From Anaerolineae bacterium (GTDB lineage Bacteria > Chloroflexota > Anaerolineae > Aggregatilineales > Phototrophicaceae): a stretch of 48,102 nucleotides of DNA. Below, in pieces: positions 32,924-41,523 of the stretch. The stretch covers positions 1 to 48,102 of the forward strand of contig JACSRP010000223.1 in NCBI GenBank assembly GCA_014879665.1, read 5' to 3'. How positions within the stretch are numbered: the first letter of the stretch is position 1; each line of letters begins with the position of its first letter. The notes beneath the pieces are model-generated. The model had not been told where the DNA came from and did not search any database. It worked only from the letters and a program-made list of their open reading frames with translations. Made by a program: the position numbers and the translations under genes.

Positions 32924-33889
32924 ATGCAATATAGACGTTTGGGGCGCACCGGCTTAAAAGTCAGCGCAATTTGCCTTGGCGCTATGAATTTTGGATGGTC
33001 TGCCGATCAAGAGACCTCGTTCAAAATTATGGACGCGGCGGTTGATGCAGGCATTAACTTTTTTGATACCGCTGATGTCTATTCACGATGGATTTCTGGC
33101 AATATCGGCGGCGAATCTGAGTTGATCATCGGGGAATGGTTCAAAACCCGTGATCGTGACAACATCGTTCTGGCGACCAAAGTGCGCGGCAGAATGTGGG
33201 CGGGACCGAATGGCGAAGGCTTGAGCCGTACCCATATTTTGCGAGCGGTAGAAGACAGCTTGCGTCGCTTGAACACCGATTACATTGACCTGTATCAACT
33301 GCACGCGCCTGATCCCGAAACCCCGCTCGACGAGACGCTTTCTGCATTGGATATCCTAGTGCGGCAGGGCAAGGTGCGCTACATCGGCTATAGTAACTAT
33401 CCGGCGTGGCAAACCGTCAAGGCACAGTGGGTTAGCGATAAATATGGCTGCGCGCCGTTTGTATGTTCTCAGCCCAGTTACAGCCTGCTGCATCGTGACG
33501 AGTTTGAGCGTGAGCAGGAAGCGATGTGTCTAGATCAGGGAATCGCGGTTATTCCTTACAGCCCGCTGGCTGCCGGCTTTCTGACCGGTAAATATACGCG
33601 CGAAAACCGCAGCCCTGAAAGCACGCGCGGAAGCAGCAGCTTAATCACGCGGTTGGCGGAGAATGACAGGGCTTATGATGCACTTGATGTGGTCAGTGAA
33701 ATTGCGCTAGCGCACAATGTGCCAATGGCGCATGTCGCCTTAGCATGGCTGCTGGCACGCCCTTCAATAAGCTCACCGATCATCGGCGCGCGCACTGTTG
33801 AGCAGCTTGCAGAGCTAACCGGCGCACCCGATTTGACGCTTTCGGATGCTGAAATCTTGCGCTTAAATGAAGCAACAGAGGGTTTCTAG
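32924..33889 (+). CDS. aldo/keto reductase
   Basis: This 321-residue NAD(P)H-dependent oxidoreductase has a (beta/alpha)8 barrel. The catalytic tetrad is visible: Asp48 and Tyr53 in FFDTADVYSR, Lys86 in LATKVRGR, and His127 in YQLHAPD. YSPLAAGFLTGKY and a nucleotide-binding end (IIGARTVEQL) complete the family. It is closest in appearance to the YhdN/YajO-like branch acting on small aldehydes; the substrate is unknown. AGGAAGG lies 13 bases before ATG. The next gene begins four bases after its stop. Confidence 0.93.
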   Translation: MQYRRLGRTGLKVSAICLGAMNFGWSADQETSFKIMDAAVDAGINFFDTADVYSRWISGNIGGESELIIGEWFKTRDRDNIVLATKVRGRMWAGPNGEGLSRTHILRAVEDSLRRLNTDYIDLYQLHAPDPETPLDETLSALDILVRQGKVRYIGYSNYPAWQTVKAQWVSDKYGCAPFVCSQPSYSLLHRDEFEREQEAMCLDQGIAVIPYSPLAAGFLTGKYTRENRSPESTRGSSSLITRLAENDRAYDALDVVSEIALAHNVPMAHVALAWLLARPSISSPIIGARTVEQLAELTGAPDLTLSDAEILRLNEATEGF

Positions 33890-33892
33890 CGA

Positions 33893-34669
33893 TTGAACAA
33901 ACAGTCTAGCTCGCCTCCCATCCAGAATATTGGCGGCTTTCGTTGCGGGTGTGGCTGCGGCGTATGGGGCATTATTATTCTTGCCGGCTTGGCGATCCTC
34001 ATCTTCTTCTTGGCGGATGGAATCTTTAAGAATGCCACCCCACCTTCAGCCATTGAAACAGACTCAACTGTAAGCGGCGATAGCAGCTTTTTTGGAGTCA
34101 GTCGCTGGACGTTTACAGGGCAGTCCGGCGACGGCATTAACATCTCTCTAGTCAGCACTGACGATGACTATGATCCACTGGTGCGGCTGTTCGGGCCAAA
34201 CGGTCATGAACTCCTCAGTGATGACGACAGCGGTGAATCGCTGAATGCGCTGATCAACTGTTATGCCCTCCCTGTTTCTGGTATTTACACCATACAGGTT
34301 GACGGATTTAGCGGCGACACCGGCAGTTACGAACTATCCCTGCAAACGATTGAATTGAAGTTCCCACGAAACATCGAATACGGGCAGCAGATTGAGGATA
34401 CATTGAACCAATGTCAGCAAAGCTTCGCTTTCAACGGGGATGCTGGCGATATCATCTGGGTCACGTTGAGCGGCAGCAGTTTTGATGCGGTGCTTCAGCT
34501 TCTAGACCCGAATGGCGTCGAGATCGCAGCGAATGACGACTCCTTTGGTTTCGCTCCTGCGCTTCAAGGAGTTGCCCTACCGTCAAGTGGAACCTATCGC
34601 ATTATCCTCAGACCATACTTCGAAGGCCGAACCGGAAATTACGTACTCGAATTGTCTGAAGGTGAATGA
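33893..34669 (+). CDS. membrane-anchored protein with two PPC-like beta domains
   Basis: This 258-residue protein starts at TTG three bases after the reductase stop, with no early Met as an alternative. A short head with the odd run RCGCGCG precedes one membrane helix (VWGIIILAGLAILIFFLADGIF). Two pre-peptidase C-terminal-like sandwiches follow (about 57-150 and 165-256), with DPLVRLFGPNGHELLSDDD and the parallel string DAVLQLLDPNGVEIAANDD. Such domains usually mediate binding or stabilise secreted enzymes; no catalytic part is present. Its end overlaps the convergent CNNM-type gene by 31 bases. Confidence 0.75.
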   Translation: MNKQSSSPPIQNIGGFRCGCGCGVWGIIILAGLAILIFFLADGIFKNATPPSAIETDSTVSGDSSFFGVSRWTFTGQSGDGINISLVSTDDDYDPLVRLFGPNGHELLSDDDSGESLNALINCYALPVSGIYTIQVDGFSGDTGSYELSLQTIELKFPRNIEYGQQIEDTLNQCQQSFAFNGDAGDIIWVTLSGSSFDAVLQLLDPNGVEIAANDDSFGFAPALQGVALPSSGTYRIILRPYFEGRTGNYVLELSEGE

Positions 34670-36012
34670 TCCTGATCCTTGGTTGGTGCTTGATCCTCAG
34701 CGTTCGATTCTGACTCCGGCGGCGTGATCAACACTTTGTCCACGCGGCGCTCATCCATATCCACAACTTCGATACGGTAGCCGCCCGTTTCCAGCGTATC
34801 CCCGGCTGTGGGAATCCGGCTGAGCACCGCCAGCACCAGCCCCGCGATGGTATTGAAATCCACATCTTCGAGATCGGGTGGCATCGGCAGGCCGGTTTCA
34901 TCCTGCACTTTGTCGAAGGGTGTCATCCCGCTGATCAACCATGAGCCGTCCTCGCGCCGGACAATTTCATCGGGATCGGGAACATCCGTCTCATCCCGTA
35001 TACTGCCCACTAGTTCTTCCAGCAGGTCTTGCATGGTGATCATCCCCGCTGTTTGCCCGTACTCGTCAATGATAATGGCAATATGAATACCGGTTTCACG
35101 GAACTGTTCTAGTACGTGATTGATCAAATCGGTTTCAACGATGAATGCCGGCTGCCGAATCACTGATTTCAGCGTTTCAGAACGGTCATCGCGCAGCAGC
35201 CTCACAATGTCCTTGGCATGTAGAACGCCAATCACGTTATCGATGTGTTCTTCGTAGACCGGCAGCCGTGAGAACGGATTTTCAGCGAAAATGTCCGCAA
35301 TTTCATCTAAGGTCATAGCGATGTCCACGCCGATCATATTAGGGCGCGGAGTCATCACCGTTTTGACCTGCCGATCCGCAAAATCGAAAACCTGCTCAAT
35401 CAGATCAGCCTGATGCGCCCCAACCGCACCGCTTTCGGTCCCAGCCCGTACCATATAAACAATATCTTCTTCAGTGACCGCGGCCGTTTCGCTCTCTTTT
35501 TGCCCTAGCAGCCGCAGCACTACATTCATCGAGAAGGTCAGGAAGCCTACAATCGGCGTAGCAATTCGCTCCAGAATGCTCATGATCGGCGCGGTGAAGA
35601 TGGCGAAAGACTCCGCGGCCTTCAATGCCAGCTTTTTTGGCACAAGCTCGCCGATGATCAGCGAAAAATAAGTGAGCAGAATCACGACCACGGCGAAGGC
35701 AATCGCATCGGCATGGGGCGCGACTGCCGGAATTCCTCGAAGGTGTTGCGCCAGCACCCCGCTCAGGCGCGCGCCGCCGAAGGCACTGGAGATAGTGCCG
35801 ATCAGGGTGATGCCGATTTGTACCGTCGCCAGAAAGCGATCCGGGTTCTTTGAAAGCTTGAGCGCAGTTTTCGCGCCGCCGCTGCCTTCATTGGCTTTTG
35901 CTTCCAAACGACTGCGGCGCGCAGAAACAATCGCGATTTCGGAGCCGGAGAAAAATCCATTCACCAACAGTAGCACGAAGATGATCACTAGCTCTAAAGC
36001 GATATTGTCCAT
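34639..36012 (-). CDS. CNNM/CorC-type membrane protein (DUF21-CBS-CBS-CorC)
   Basis: This 457-residue protein has a DUF21 transmembrane domain (about 1-190, beginning ELVIIFVLLLVNGFFSGSEIAIVSARRSRL). A CBS pair follows (about 210-330, MTPRPNMIGVDI and FRETGIHIAIIIDEYGQ), then a CorC_HlyC domain (about 345-430, DEIVRREDGSWLISGMTPFD). Members of this family move Mg2+ or other cations, often as exporters, and are frequently annotated 'hemolysin'. Nucleotide binding at the CBS pair may regulate it. It is unlinked to corA. Confidence 0.9.
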   Translation of the reverse strand: MDNIALELVIIFVLLLVNGFFSGSEIAIVSARRSRLEAKANEGSGGAKTALKLSKNPDRFLATVQIGITLIGTISSAFGGARLSGVLAQHLRGIPAVAPHADAIAFAVVVILLTYFSLIIGELVPKKLALKAAESFAIFTAPIMSILERIATPIVGFLTFSMNVVLRLLGQKESETAAVTEEDIVYMVRAGTESGAVGAHQADLIEQVFDFADRQVKTVMTPRPNMIGVDIAMTLDEIADIFAENPFSRLPVYEEHIDNVIGVLHAKDIVRLLRDDRSETLKSVIRQPAFIVETDLINHVLEQFRETGIHIAIIIDEYGQTAGMITMQDLLEELVGSIRDETDVPDPDEIVRREDGSWLISGMTPFDKVQDETGLPMPPDLEDVDFNTIAGLVLAVLSRIPTAGDTLETGGYRIEVVDMDERRVDKVLITPPESESNAEDQAPTKDQDHSPSDNSST

Positions 36013-36133
36013 GCGTTTTCTTAATTACGCCTTTTTATATGAGTACATATCACGCGGTCTGTGCGGTTGAAATGAAGCCGGTAGATTCTGAATAATAGCG
36101 GGTTATGCAGAAAATTTCGCAGCTAAATTTTCG

Positions 36134-36165
36134 AAAACAAAAACATCCAGCCTGAAGACTGGATG
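36134..36165 (-). terminator. terminator of tRNA-Lys
   Basis: Read leftward, the stem CATCCAG/CTGGATG (36159-36165 with 36144-36150) has an 8-nt loop and is followed by TTTTTGTTTT (36143-36134). Confidence 0.88.
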
Positions 36166-36187
36166 CCAGTGTGTTTTTCTTAGTTTG

Positions 36188-36260
36188 TGACTCCGACAGG
36201 ACTCGAACCTGTAACCTATTGATTAAGAGTCAACTGCTCTGCCAATTGAGCTACGGAGCC
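36188..36260 (-). tRNA. tRNA-Lys (anticodon CUU)
   Basis: A complete 73-nt cloverleaf is read leftward. The acceptor GGCTCCG pairs with CGGAGTC (one G-U) with discriminator A. The D arm is GCTC...GAGC, the anticodon stem GTTGA/TCAAT has loop CTCTTAA, and the T arm is ACAGG-TTCGAGT-CCTGT. The anticodon CUU reads AAG. CCA is not encoded, so it is added after transcription. Confidence 0.97.
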
Positions 36261-36271
36261 TTACAAGAGGC

Positions 36272-36299
36272 ATTATAACAGACGGCAATTGCAGATCAA
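36272..36299 (-). promoter_or_regulatory. promoter of tRNA-Lys
   Basis: TTGATC (36299-36294), a 16-bp spacer and a perfect TATAAT (36277-36272), read leftward, place the start a few bases upstream of the mature tRNA 5' end. Confidence 0.75.
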
Positions 36300-36465
36300 G
36301 ACTTTTTCGGGGAGTGGCTAATCAAGGGGTCTATCCGCTCGATTTTTTCGATAAATAAATGCGCCGTGCACACATTGTTCGTCCGCGAAACAATTTTTTG
36401 TGGTAGGGGCGCCGCACGTCTTGTCCGCCGTCCTATCTAGTGGATAATTCCCTTTTTAGGTTGCC

Positions 36466-36840
36466 CTATGAGGTCTTTTGTAGCAAACGGGTCACCGTAT
36501 CAATCAGGTCAGCGGCTGCAAATGGCTTAGTTAAATAGTCATTCGCGCCTTTCTCCAGCCCCAATGCCCGGCTGTCAGGGTCAGCGCGTGCGCTCATGAA
36601 TACAAACGGGATACTATTAATCGGCATCGTGTTACGCACCATTTCCAGCACCTGATATCCGTTTAGATCGCTGCGTAGGCCAATATCGCATAGAATCAAA
36701 TCTGGATGGTGTTTAATCGCAAGCTCAAGACCTTGCTCACCGCTGGTTGCTCCCAGAACGTTGAAATCGCTAAATTCGAGCAATTCCATAAAGTCTCGCA
36801 GTAAGAATTGCTCATCCTCTATAACAAGGATATGCGCCAT
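36466..36840 (-). CDS. stand-alone response-regulator receiver protein
   Basis: This 124-residue protein is a single CheY-like receiver domain with no output domain. The acidic pocket is Glu8-Asp9, the phospho-acceptor is Asp52 in LILCDIG, Ser83 lies in FMSA, and the invariant Lys105 is in DYLTKPF. No histidine kinase gene is adjacent. It could act as a phosphorelay intermediate or on a protein partner. A GTAGGGGCGC-type repeat lies just downstream. Confidence 0.92.
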   Translation of the reverse strand: MAHILVIEDEQFLLRDFMELLEFSDFNVLGATSGEQGLELAIKHHPDLILCDIGLRSDLNGYQVLEMVRNTMPINSIPFVFMSARADPDSRALGLEKGANDYLTKPFAAADLIDTVTRLLQKTS

Positions 36841-36969
36841 AGTCCCGTTGCTATTCCACTATGATAACGATAAGCAGGTGAAAACTTCCCCATGTTCAGA
36901 AGAATCTTCCTGTACATACCGGCTGTTTGTACCTGCCCTATACTCTGTCTCTAATATTACAGGCGAATC

Positions 36970-38853
36970 TTAAAGCATTTCCTTGATGATTTCTGCCAGC
37001 TTCCGGGTGATTCCGGGCACAACCGCAAGTTCATCTACGCTGGCGGCGCGAATGGCGCTGATCGAATTTTCATAGGCTTTCAGCAGCGCCTTACGCTTTG
37101 AAGGACCAACACCGGGAATCGCTTCAAGCTGGCTAACCATGCCCAGTTTGGTGCGGCGCTGGCGATGGCTGGTGATCGCGAAGCGGTGTGCCTCGTCGCG
37201 TATCCGCTGCACCAGATACAGAGCATCGCTGCGGCGCGGCAAAATCAGCGGGTGAGAAATACCGGGGCGGTAAATCTCTTCAAATTGTTTCGCCAGTGAA
37301 ACCAGCGGCACCCGCTCTGTTAATCCAAATTCTTGCAGCACTTCCGCTGCCACATTCAACTGGCCTTTGCCACCGTCTACCATTAGCAGGTCAGGCAGCA
37401 AACGCCATGTTTCATCCTTGTCGTCCCCGCCGGGAACAACCTCTGTCGGCTCTTCATAAGACTGCTTCCAGCGGTTGAATCGGCGCGTCAGGGCTTCGCG
37501 CATGGATTGATAATCATCCGATCCTTTGTGGCTCACAGTCCGAATATTGAACTTGCGATACTCGCTCTTTTTCGGCACACCCTGCACAAACACCACCCGG
37601 CTGGCGACAATCGCCGTTCCCTGTGTAGTGCTGATGTCATAACACTCAATCCGGTTTGGAGGCTTTTGCAGCGATAAGGCTTCTTGCAATTGGCTAAGCG
37701 CGGTTTCCTGCTTATGGGTATCGGCTTCCCACTGTGCGCGCATCATCTTCAGCGCCTCTTGTGCATTTTCTTCCGCAATATTCACCAGCTGCTTCTTATC
37801 ACCGCGCTGTGGCACCGTAATGCTCACCCGTTTCCCTCGCCGCTTATCGCGCAGCCAGCGTTCGATGATCCGCGTCTCTTCAATATTGTTGGGCAGTACC
37901 ACTTCGCTTGGCACTTCGGCAGTCTCACTGTAGAAACGTTGAATGAAGGCTTCCAGAATCTGGCTGTCAGTCTCGCCTTCGGTGTTATCCAGCGCCCGCG
38001 AATCGCTCCCGATCAGCTTGCCGTTGCGAATGAACAGAATTTGCACCATCGTCTCATTATCGTCGCGGGCGAGGGCGATCACATCACGATCTGCAAAATC
38101 AGAAGAGACGGCTTTGTGCTGGCGAGTGATATATTCGATGGCACGAAGCTGATCACGCACCGCCGCCGCGCGTTCAAAGTCCATGCTCTCAGCGGCGCTG
38201 TTCATTTCGTTGGTCAGCCGCTGCACCACTGCTTCTGATTTTCCGCTCAATACGTCCATAAACTCGCTGATCATATGGCGGTACTGTTCTTGATTCACCG
38301 CGCCAATACATGGCCCGCAGCACAGCTTGATATCATAAAACAGGCATGGGCGCGGGTCTTTGCCGGTGATCTCGCGGTCACAGGTCAAATACGGGAAAGC
38401 CTTACGCAGCGTTTGCAGCGTGTTTTGCACTGCCCACATTGCGACATACGGGCCAAAATAGCGGCTCCCATCGTTCACAATCCGGCGCGTGGTCTCCACT
38501 TTCGGGAACGGCGTATGCCACAGCACCTTAATATACGGATAGCGTTTGTCGTCCTTCAGGCTGATGTTGTAGCGCGGCTTGTAGCGCTTGATCAGCGTCT
38601 CTTCAAGGATTAGCGCCTTGATCTCGTTCTCTTCAACAATGAAATCAATATCGCGGATATTCTCACGCAGATGAATAGTTTTCAGGTTGTTTTCGGCGCT
38701 GGCGTTGAAGTAGCTGCGTACCCGATTGCGCAGCTTGATCGCCTTGCCAACATAGATGATTGTCCCCTGCTCGTCTTTCATCAGATAGACGCCGGGCTTC
38801 ATCGGCAGATTTTTCAGAATAGTGCGGATGTGATCCGAAGGCTGGAAAGACAT
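36970..38853 (-). CDS. uvrC: excinuclease ABC subunit C
   Basis: This 627-residue protein makes both incisions in nucleotide excision repair. The N-terminal GIY-YIG nuclease reads PGVYLMKDEQGTIIYVGKA with LRNRVRSYF following. A Cys-rich segment, CLFYDIKLCCGPCIG, comes next. The UVR (UvrB-binding) motif lies near residues 205-235, within AAESMDFERAAAVRDQLRAI. The RNase H-like endonuclease domain contains IECYDISTTQGTAIVASRVV and LLMVDGGKGQLN. The C-terminal helix-hairpin-helix pair has LEAIPGVGPSKRKALL. It is divergent from an AlkZ-like glycosylase gene, with 88 bp between. Confidence 0.97.
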   Translation of the reverse strand: MSFQPSDHIRTILKNLPMKPGVYLMKDEQGTIIYVGKAIKLRNRVRSYFNASAENNLKTIHLRENIRDIDFIVEENEIKALILEETLIKRYKPRYNISLKDDKRYPYIKVLWHTPFPKVETTRRIVNDGSRYFGPYVAMWAVQNTLQTLRKAFPYLTCDREITGKDPRPCLFYDIKLCCGPCIGAVNQEQYRHMISEFMDVLSGKSEAVVQRLTNEMNSAAESMDFERAAAVRDQLRAIEYITRQHKAVSSDFADRDVIALARDDNETMVQILFIRNGKLIGSDSRALDNTEGETDSQILEAFIQRFYSETAEVPSEVVLPNNIEETRIIERWLRDKRRGKRVSITVPQRGDKKQLVNIAEENAQEALKMMRAQWEADTHKQETALSQLQEALSLQKPPNRIECYDISTTQGTAIVASRVVFVQGVPKKSEYRKFNIRTVSHKGSDDYQSMREALTRRFNRWKQSYEEPTEVVPGGDDKDETWRLLPDLLMVDGGKGQLNVAAEVLQEFGLTERVPLVSLAKQFEEIYRPGISHPLILPRRSDALYLVQRIRDEAHRFAITSHRQRRTKLGMVSQLEAIPGVGPSKRKALLKAYENSISAIRAASVDELAVVPGITRKLAEIIKEML

Positions 38854-38895
38854 GCTAGATAAGATGTCGTTGGTTTATAGTCGAAATTTCGTTCT

Positions 38896-38904
38896 ATTAT
38901 AACA
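38896..38904 (-). promoter_or_regulatory. extended -10 promoter of uvrC
   Basis: TGTTATAAT read leftward: perfect TATAAT (38901-38896) with a TGn extension (38904-38902), 43 bp before the uvrC start. The same 88-bp spacer must also drive the divergent glycosylase gene. Confidence 0.45.
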
Positions 38905-38941
38905 TATGTATGCCCGTAAATAAGGCGAGTGTGAAACAGAG

Positions 38942-40036
38942 ATGCCCGAACAATTACTAACCCTAAGCGAACTAAATCGAGCTACCCTTGCGCGACAAAT
39001 GCTGCTGGAGCGCCAGTCAATTCCGGTTCCGGCAGCAGTAGAACGGCTGGTTGGCATGCAGGCGCAGCTTGCTAGCGCCCCCTATATCGGCTTATGGACG
39101 CGCCTCGAAAATTTTCAGCGTGATCATCTCGCAAACGCCATCGAAGCCCGTGCGATCATCAAAGCCACTCTTATGCGTGCTACCCTGCACCTATTCACGG
39201 TTGAAGATTATCTGCGCTTTCGCGGGGCGCTCCAGCCTGTGCTGGCAGCCGCTTCTGGCGCGATTGCTGAACAGCGCGGCGTAACCTTAAATATCCCGGC
39301 CTTGCTTGAAGAAGCCCGGAGCTATATTCAGAAACAGCCGCGCTCGTTTGCCGAAATCAGCGCGATGTTTGCTGAACTGTATCCTGATAGCGACATCGGC
39401 GCGATGCGCTACACCATACGCACTCATTTGCCGCTGATTCAGGTGCCCACCGATGCCCGCTGGAGCTACCCCGGCAACCCCAAATTTACGCTGGCGGAAA
39501 CGTGGTTGCAGCAGCCAATCCCTGAAACCGATCACCTGCGCGACCTGATCATGCGTTATCTGGCCGCCTTCGGGCCGGCCACGGTCAATGACATGCAAAC
39601 GTGGTCAGGTCTGCCCAAACTGAAAGACTCGTTTGCGGCCTTGAGAGCAGAATTAGTCGTCTACCGCGACGAACACAAGCGCGAATATTTTGACCTGCCG
39701 GATATGCCCATTCCCGATCTTAACGCTCCCGAACGCTTCCTGCCGGAATACGACAACCTTCTGCTTTCGCATAAAGATCGCACCCGAATCGTTGCCGATG
39801 AGCACCGCAAAGGGGTTTACCTGCCCGGCCTTCGTGTGGCCGCAGCCTTCCTGGTTGGCGGCTTTGTGCATGGCACATGGAAAGTGGAGAAGGCGAAAAA
39901 GGCCGCGATCCTCTCGATTGCGCCTTTCAAGTCCCTTACCAGACAAAATCGCGCTGCGCTGGAGCAAGAAGGCGAGTGCCTGCTGCGCTTTCTTGAACCC
40001 GACGCTGTGACATATGAGATCAAATTCGAAGAATAG
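38942..40036 (+). CDS. winged-helix (HTH_42) protein, AlkZ/YcaQ-like DNA glycosylase family
   Basis: The 364-residue protein starts with LSELNRATLARQMLLERQ and contains VERLVGMQAQLASAPYIGLW. The QAQ at residues 40-42 corresponds to the catalytic Q-x-Q of AlkZ-type glycosylases. Tandem winged-helix domains continue through KATLMRATLHLFTVEDYLRF to the beta-rich end FVHGTWKVEKAKKAAILSI. AlkZ and YcaQ unhook interstrand crosslinks and bulky alkyl lesions; many family members are uncharacterised. Position beside uvrC in a shared divergent promoter region fits a repair role. Confidence 0.8.
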   Translation: MPEQLLTLSELNRATLARQMLLERQSIPVPAAVERLVGMQAQLASAPYIGLWTRLENFQRDHLANAIEARAIIKATLMRATLHLFTVEDYLRFRGALQPVLAAASGAIAEQRGVTLNIPALLEEARSYIQKQPRSFAEISAMFAELYPDSDIGAMRYTIRTHLPLIQVPTDARWSYPGNPKFTLAETWLQQPIPETDHLRDLIMRYLAAFGPATVNDMQTWSGLPKLKDSFAALRAELVVYRDEHKREYFDLPDMPIPDLNAPERFLPEYDNLLLSHKDRTRIVADEHRKGVYLPGLRVAAAFLVGGFVHGTWKVEKAKKAAILSIAPFKSLTRQNRAALEQEGECLLRFLEPDAVTYEIKFEE

Positions 40037-40105
40037 TTCTCTAAGGGTGCGCTTCTTTCTCAGATGTTGCATGGAGAGGGGCTAGGGGGATGAAGATGCT
40101 TTCCA

Positions 40106-40190
40106 GCCCCGTTCACGGGGCGCAGTTTTAGCCGGATGGCTTCAGCCTCCGGCGTTGTGTGTAGGGACGCAGCATGCCGCGTCCGCCGTG
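40106..40190. repeat. hairpin-rich spacer with a GTAGGGACGC element
   Basis: Between convergent genes lie GCCCCG-TTCA-CGGGGC (40106-40121, followed by a short T-rich run, a likely terminator of the glycosylase gene) and a longer hairpin GCCGGA...TCCGGC (40131-40153). A copy of the dispersed element, GTAGGGACGCAGCATGCCGC, then begins at 40161. No gene is seen here. Confidence 0.6.
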
Positions 40191-40227
40191 CAAAAAACAG
40201 ACTCTACTTTCGGCGCGCGCGGGCTTT

Positions 40228-41520
40228 TTATTCCCGCTGTATTCGCGCCCTGCGTAAATCATCCTCAGCGCGCACCATCAACTTGTCTAGCATCTCGAAA
40301 ATTTCAACCGATGCGCCGGATGCCAGCCGCACGCGCCCGCGATAAGCCTCCCTCATTTCATCCAGCAGTCGCCACGGATCATCATCTCGCCCCATCACCA
40401 CCGCATTCACCGTCACCCCGCCCAGCACCAGCGGCAGATAAATATAGGCGAGGTCCGGCTCAGTCTGCCCGGCCAGCCAGCTCACCAGCCGGTTGGCATA
40501 ATTGATGCGTTCTTGTCTGTCCCCTAAATTCACACGCACGCGCGGGCGAATGATGCTGAATCCGGTTAGCACGGCGTCATAAAGTGCCGATTCCATCAGG
40601 TAGCGTTCAACAATTTCGCCCGGCTCCCACGTCGAAACTTCCGGGTTTGCAGCCAGCGTCTGGCAAAGCGTTTGGAACCAGCGCGTTTCTTCCAGCGGCA
40701 TCACCTGTTCCAATGTTGCGCCATCATCCAACGTATAAGTCACCATTTTAGCGATGGCTCTAGCTTCGCCGGGATGCAGCGCCAGACCATGATCAGCATA
40801 TAAATCCTGTGTCCGCCGCAGCACCGCAGCATAAATATGATGGCGAGTGAGCGTGGAAGCGATCATCCGCGCTTCTTCAACTTTTGCTGCCAGCAGTTGC
40901 TGTTCCTGCGCCAGTTGATCCACCGTCCACAGGGTTTCATAAGCAATCTTCAGTTCCAGCGGCGGGTTGGGCATGCGTCTAGGCGCGATGTCAAAAGGTA
41001 GGGTGATGTTTTCTTGCGAGGCGTTGTGCGGGTGATGCACAAATTCAATATCGCTTAATGCCTGTAACTTAAACGGCGATACCGCCAGCACCGAGGCAGG
41101 CGCGCCGCCTGTGACCGGACGCATCGTTTTTCCAGAGCGAGAGGCGCGGTAGCGTACCGCCACTTGTATTGGGTAATTTTCACCTGGCTGCGTGGGCGAA
41201 AGCGCCGCAACTGGTACGCGCAGCGCGCCAACCTCGCCCGGTTTGAGCGAAAGATCAACCATCTTTCTGGCCGCAGTAATATTCATCGGCCTACCACTGG
41301 GATCCTTCACCGGAAGCTGAAGCGCAATGCGGACGTTCATTGGTTGATCAATCATGCTTTGTAAGATGGTCACCACTTCAAATGGCTGGTTCAGATAGGC
41401 CTGACGGGGAAATACCCCTACGGCTAGTTGCAAGGCATCCAGCGTGATTCGCGCATTGGTTGGCGCGATCATGCCCAGCACATCGGGGAACATCGGGTCA
41501 AATTGCAATGGATTATTCAT
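40228..41520 (-). CDS. uncharacterised cytoplasmic protein, second of a tandem paralog pair
   Basis: This 430-residue protein has no signal peptide or membrane helix. The first ~150 residues look like a beta-sandwich (QPFEVVTILQSMIDQPMNVRIALQLP ... LKPGEVGALRVPVAALSP). A linker with ENITLPFDIAPRR leads to an all-helical part (YETLWTVDQLAQEQQLLAAK onward) containing YIYLPLVLGGVTVN. The first residues FPDVLG, the sandwich and the YLPLVLGG motif match the gene immediately upstream in the same order, so the two are paralogs. I do not recognise the family. ATG 41520 has GGGAG eight bases upstream; a GTG at 41523 directly abuts the upstream stop. Confidence 0.75.
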   Translation of the reverse strand: MNNPLQFDPMFPDVLGMIAPTNARITLDALQLAVGVFPRQAYLNQPFEVVTILQSMIDQPMNVRIALQLPVKDPSGRPMNITAARKMVDLSLKPGEVGALRVPVAALSPTQPGENYPIQVAVRYRASRSGKTMRPVTGGAPASVLAVSPFKLQALSDIEFVHHPHNASQENITLPFDIAPRRMPNPPLELKIAYETLWTVDQLAQEQQLLAAKVEEARMIASTLTRHHIYAAVLRRTQDLYADHGLALHPGEARAIAKMVTYTLDDGATLEQVMPLEETRWFQTLCQTLAANPEVSTWEPGEIVERYLMESALYDAVLTGFSIIRPRVRVNLGDRQERINYANRLVSWLAGQTEPDLAYIYLPLVLGGVTVNAVVMGRDDDPWRLLDEMREAYRGRVRLASGASVEIFEMLDKLMVRAEDDLRRARIQRE

Positions 41521-41523
41521 CAC

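Noticed and set aside
33893..36012. Overlap of the PPC-domain gene and the CNNM-type gene as a misassembly or wrong frame
   Set aside because: Both ends are supported by domain content (the second PPC domain ends in YVLELSEGE, and the CorC tail is an acidic disordered end). A 31-bp convergent overlap is acceptable.
4813..36012. Magnesium-transport cluster of corA and the CNNM-type gene
   Set aside because: The two genes are 29 kb apart with unrelated neighbours, so no cluster can be claimed.
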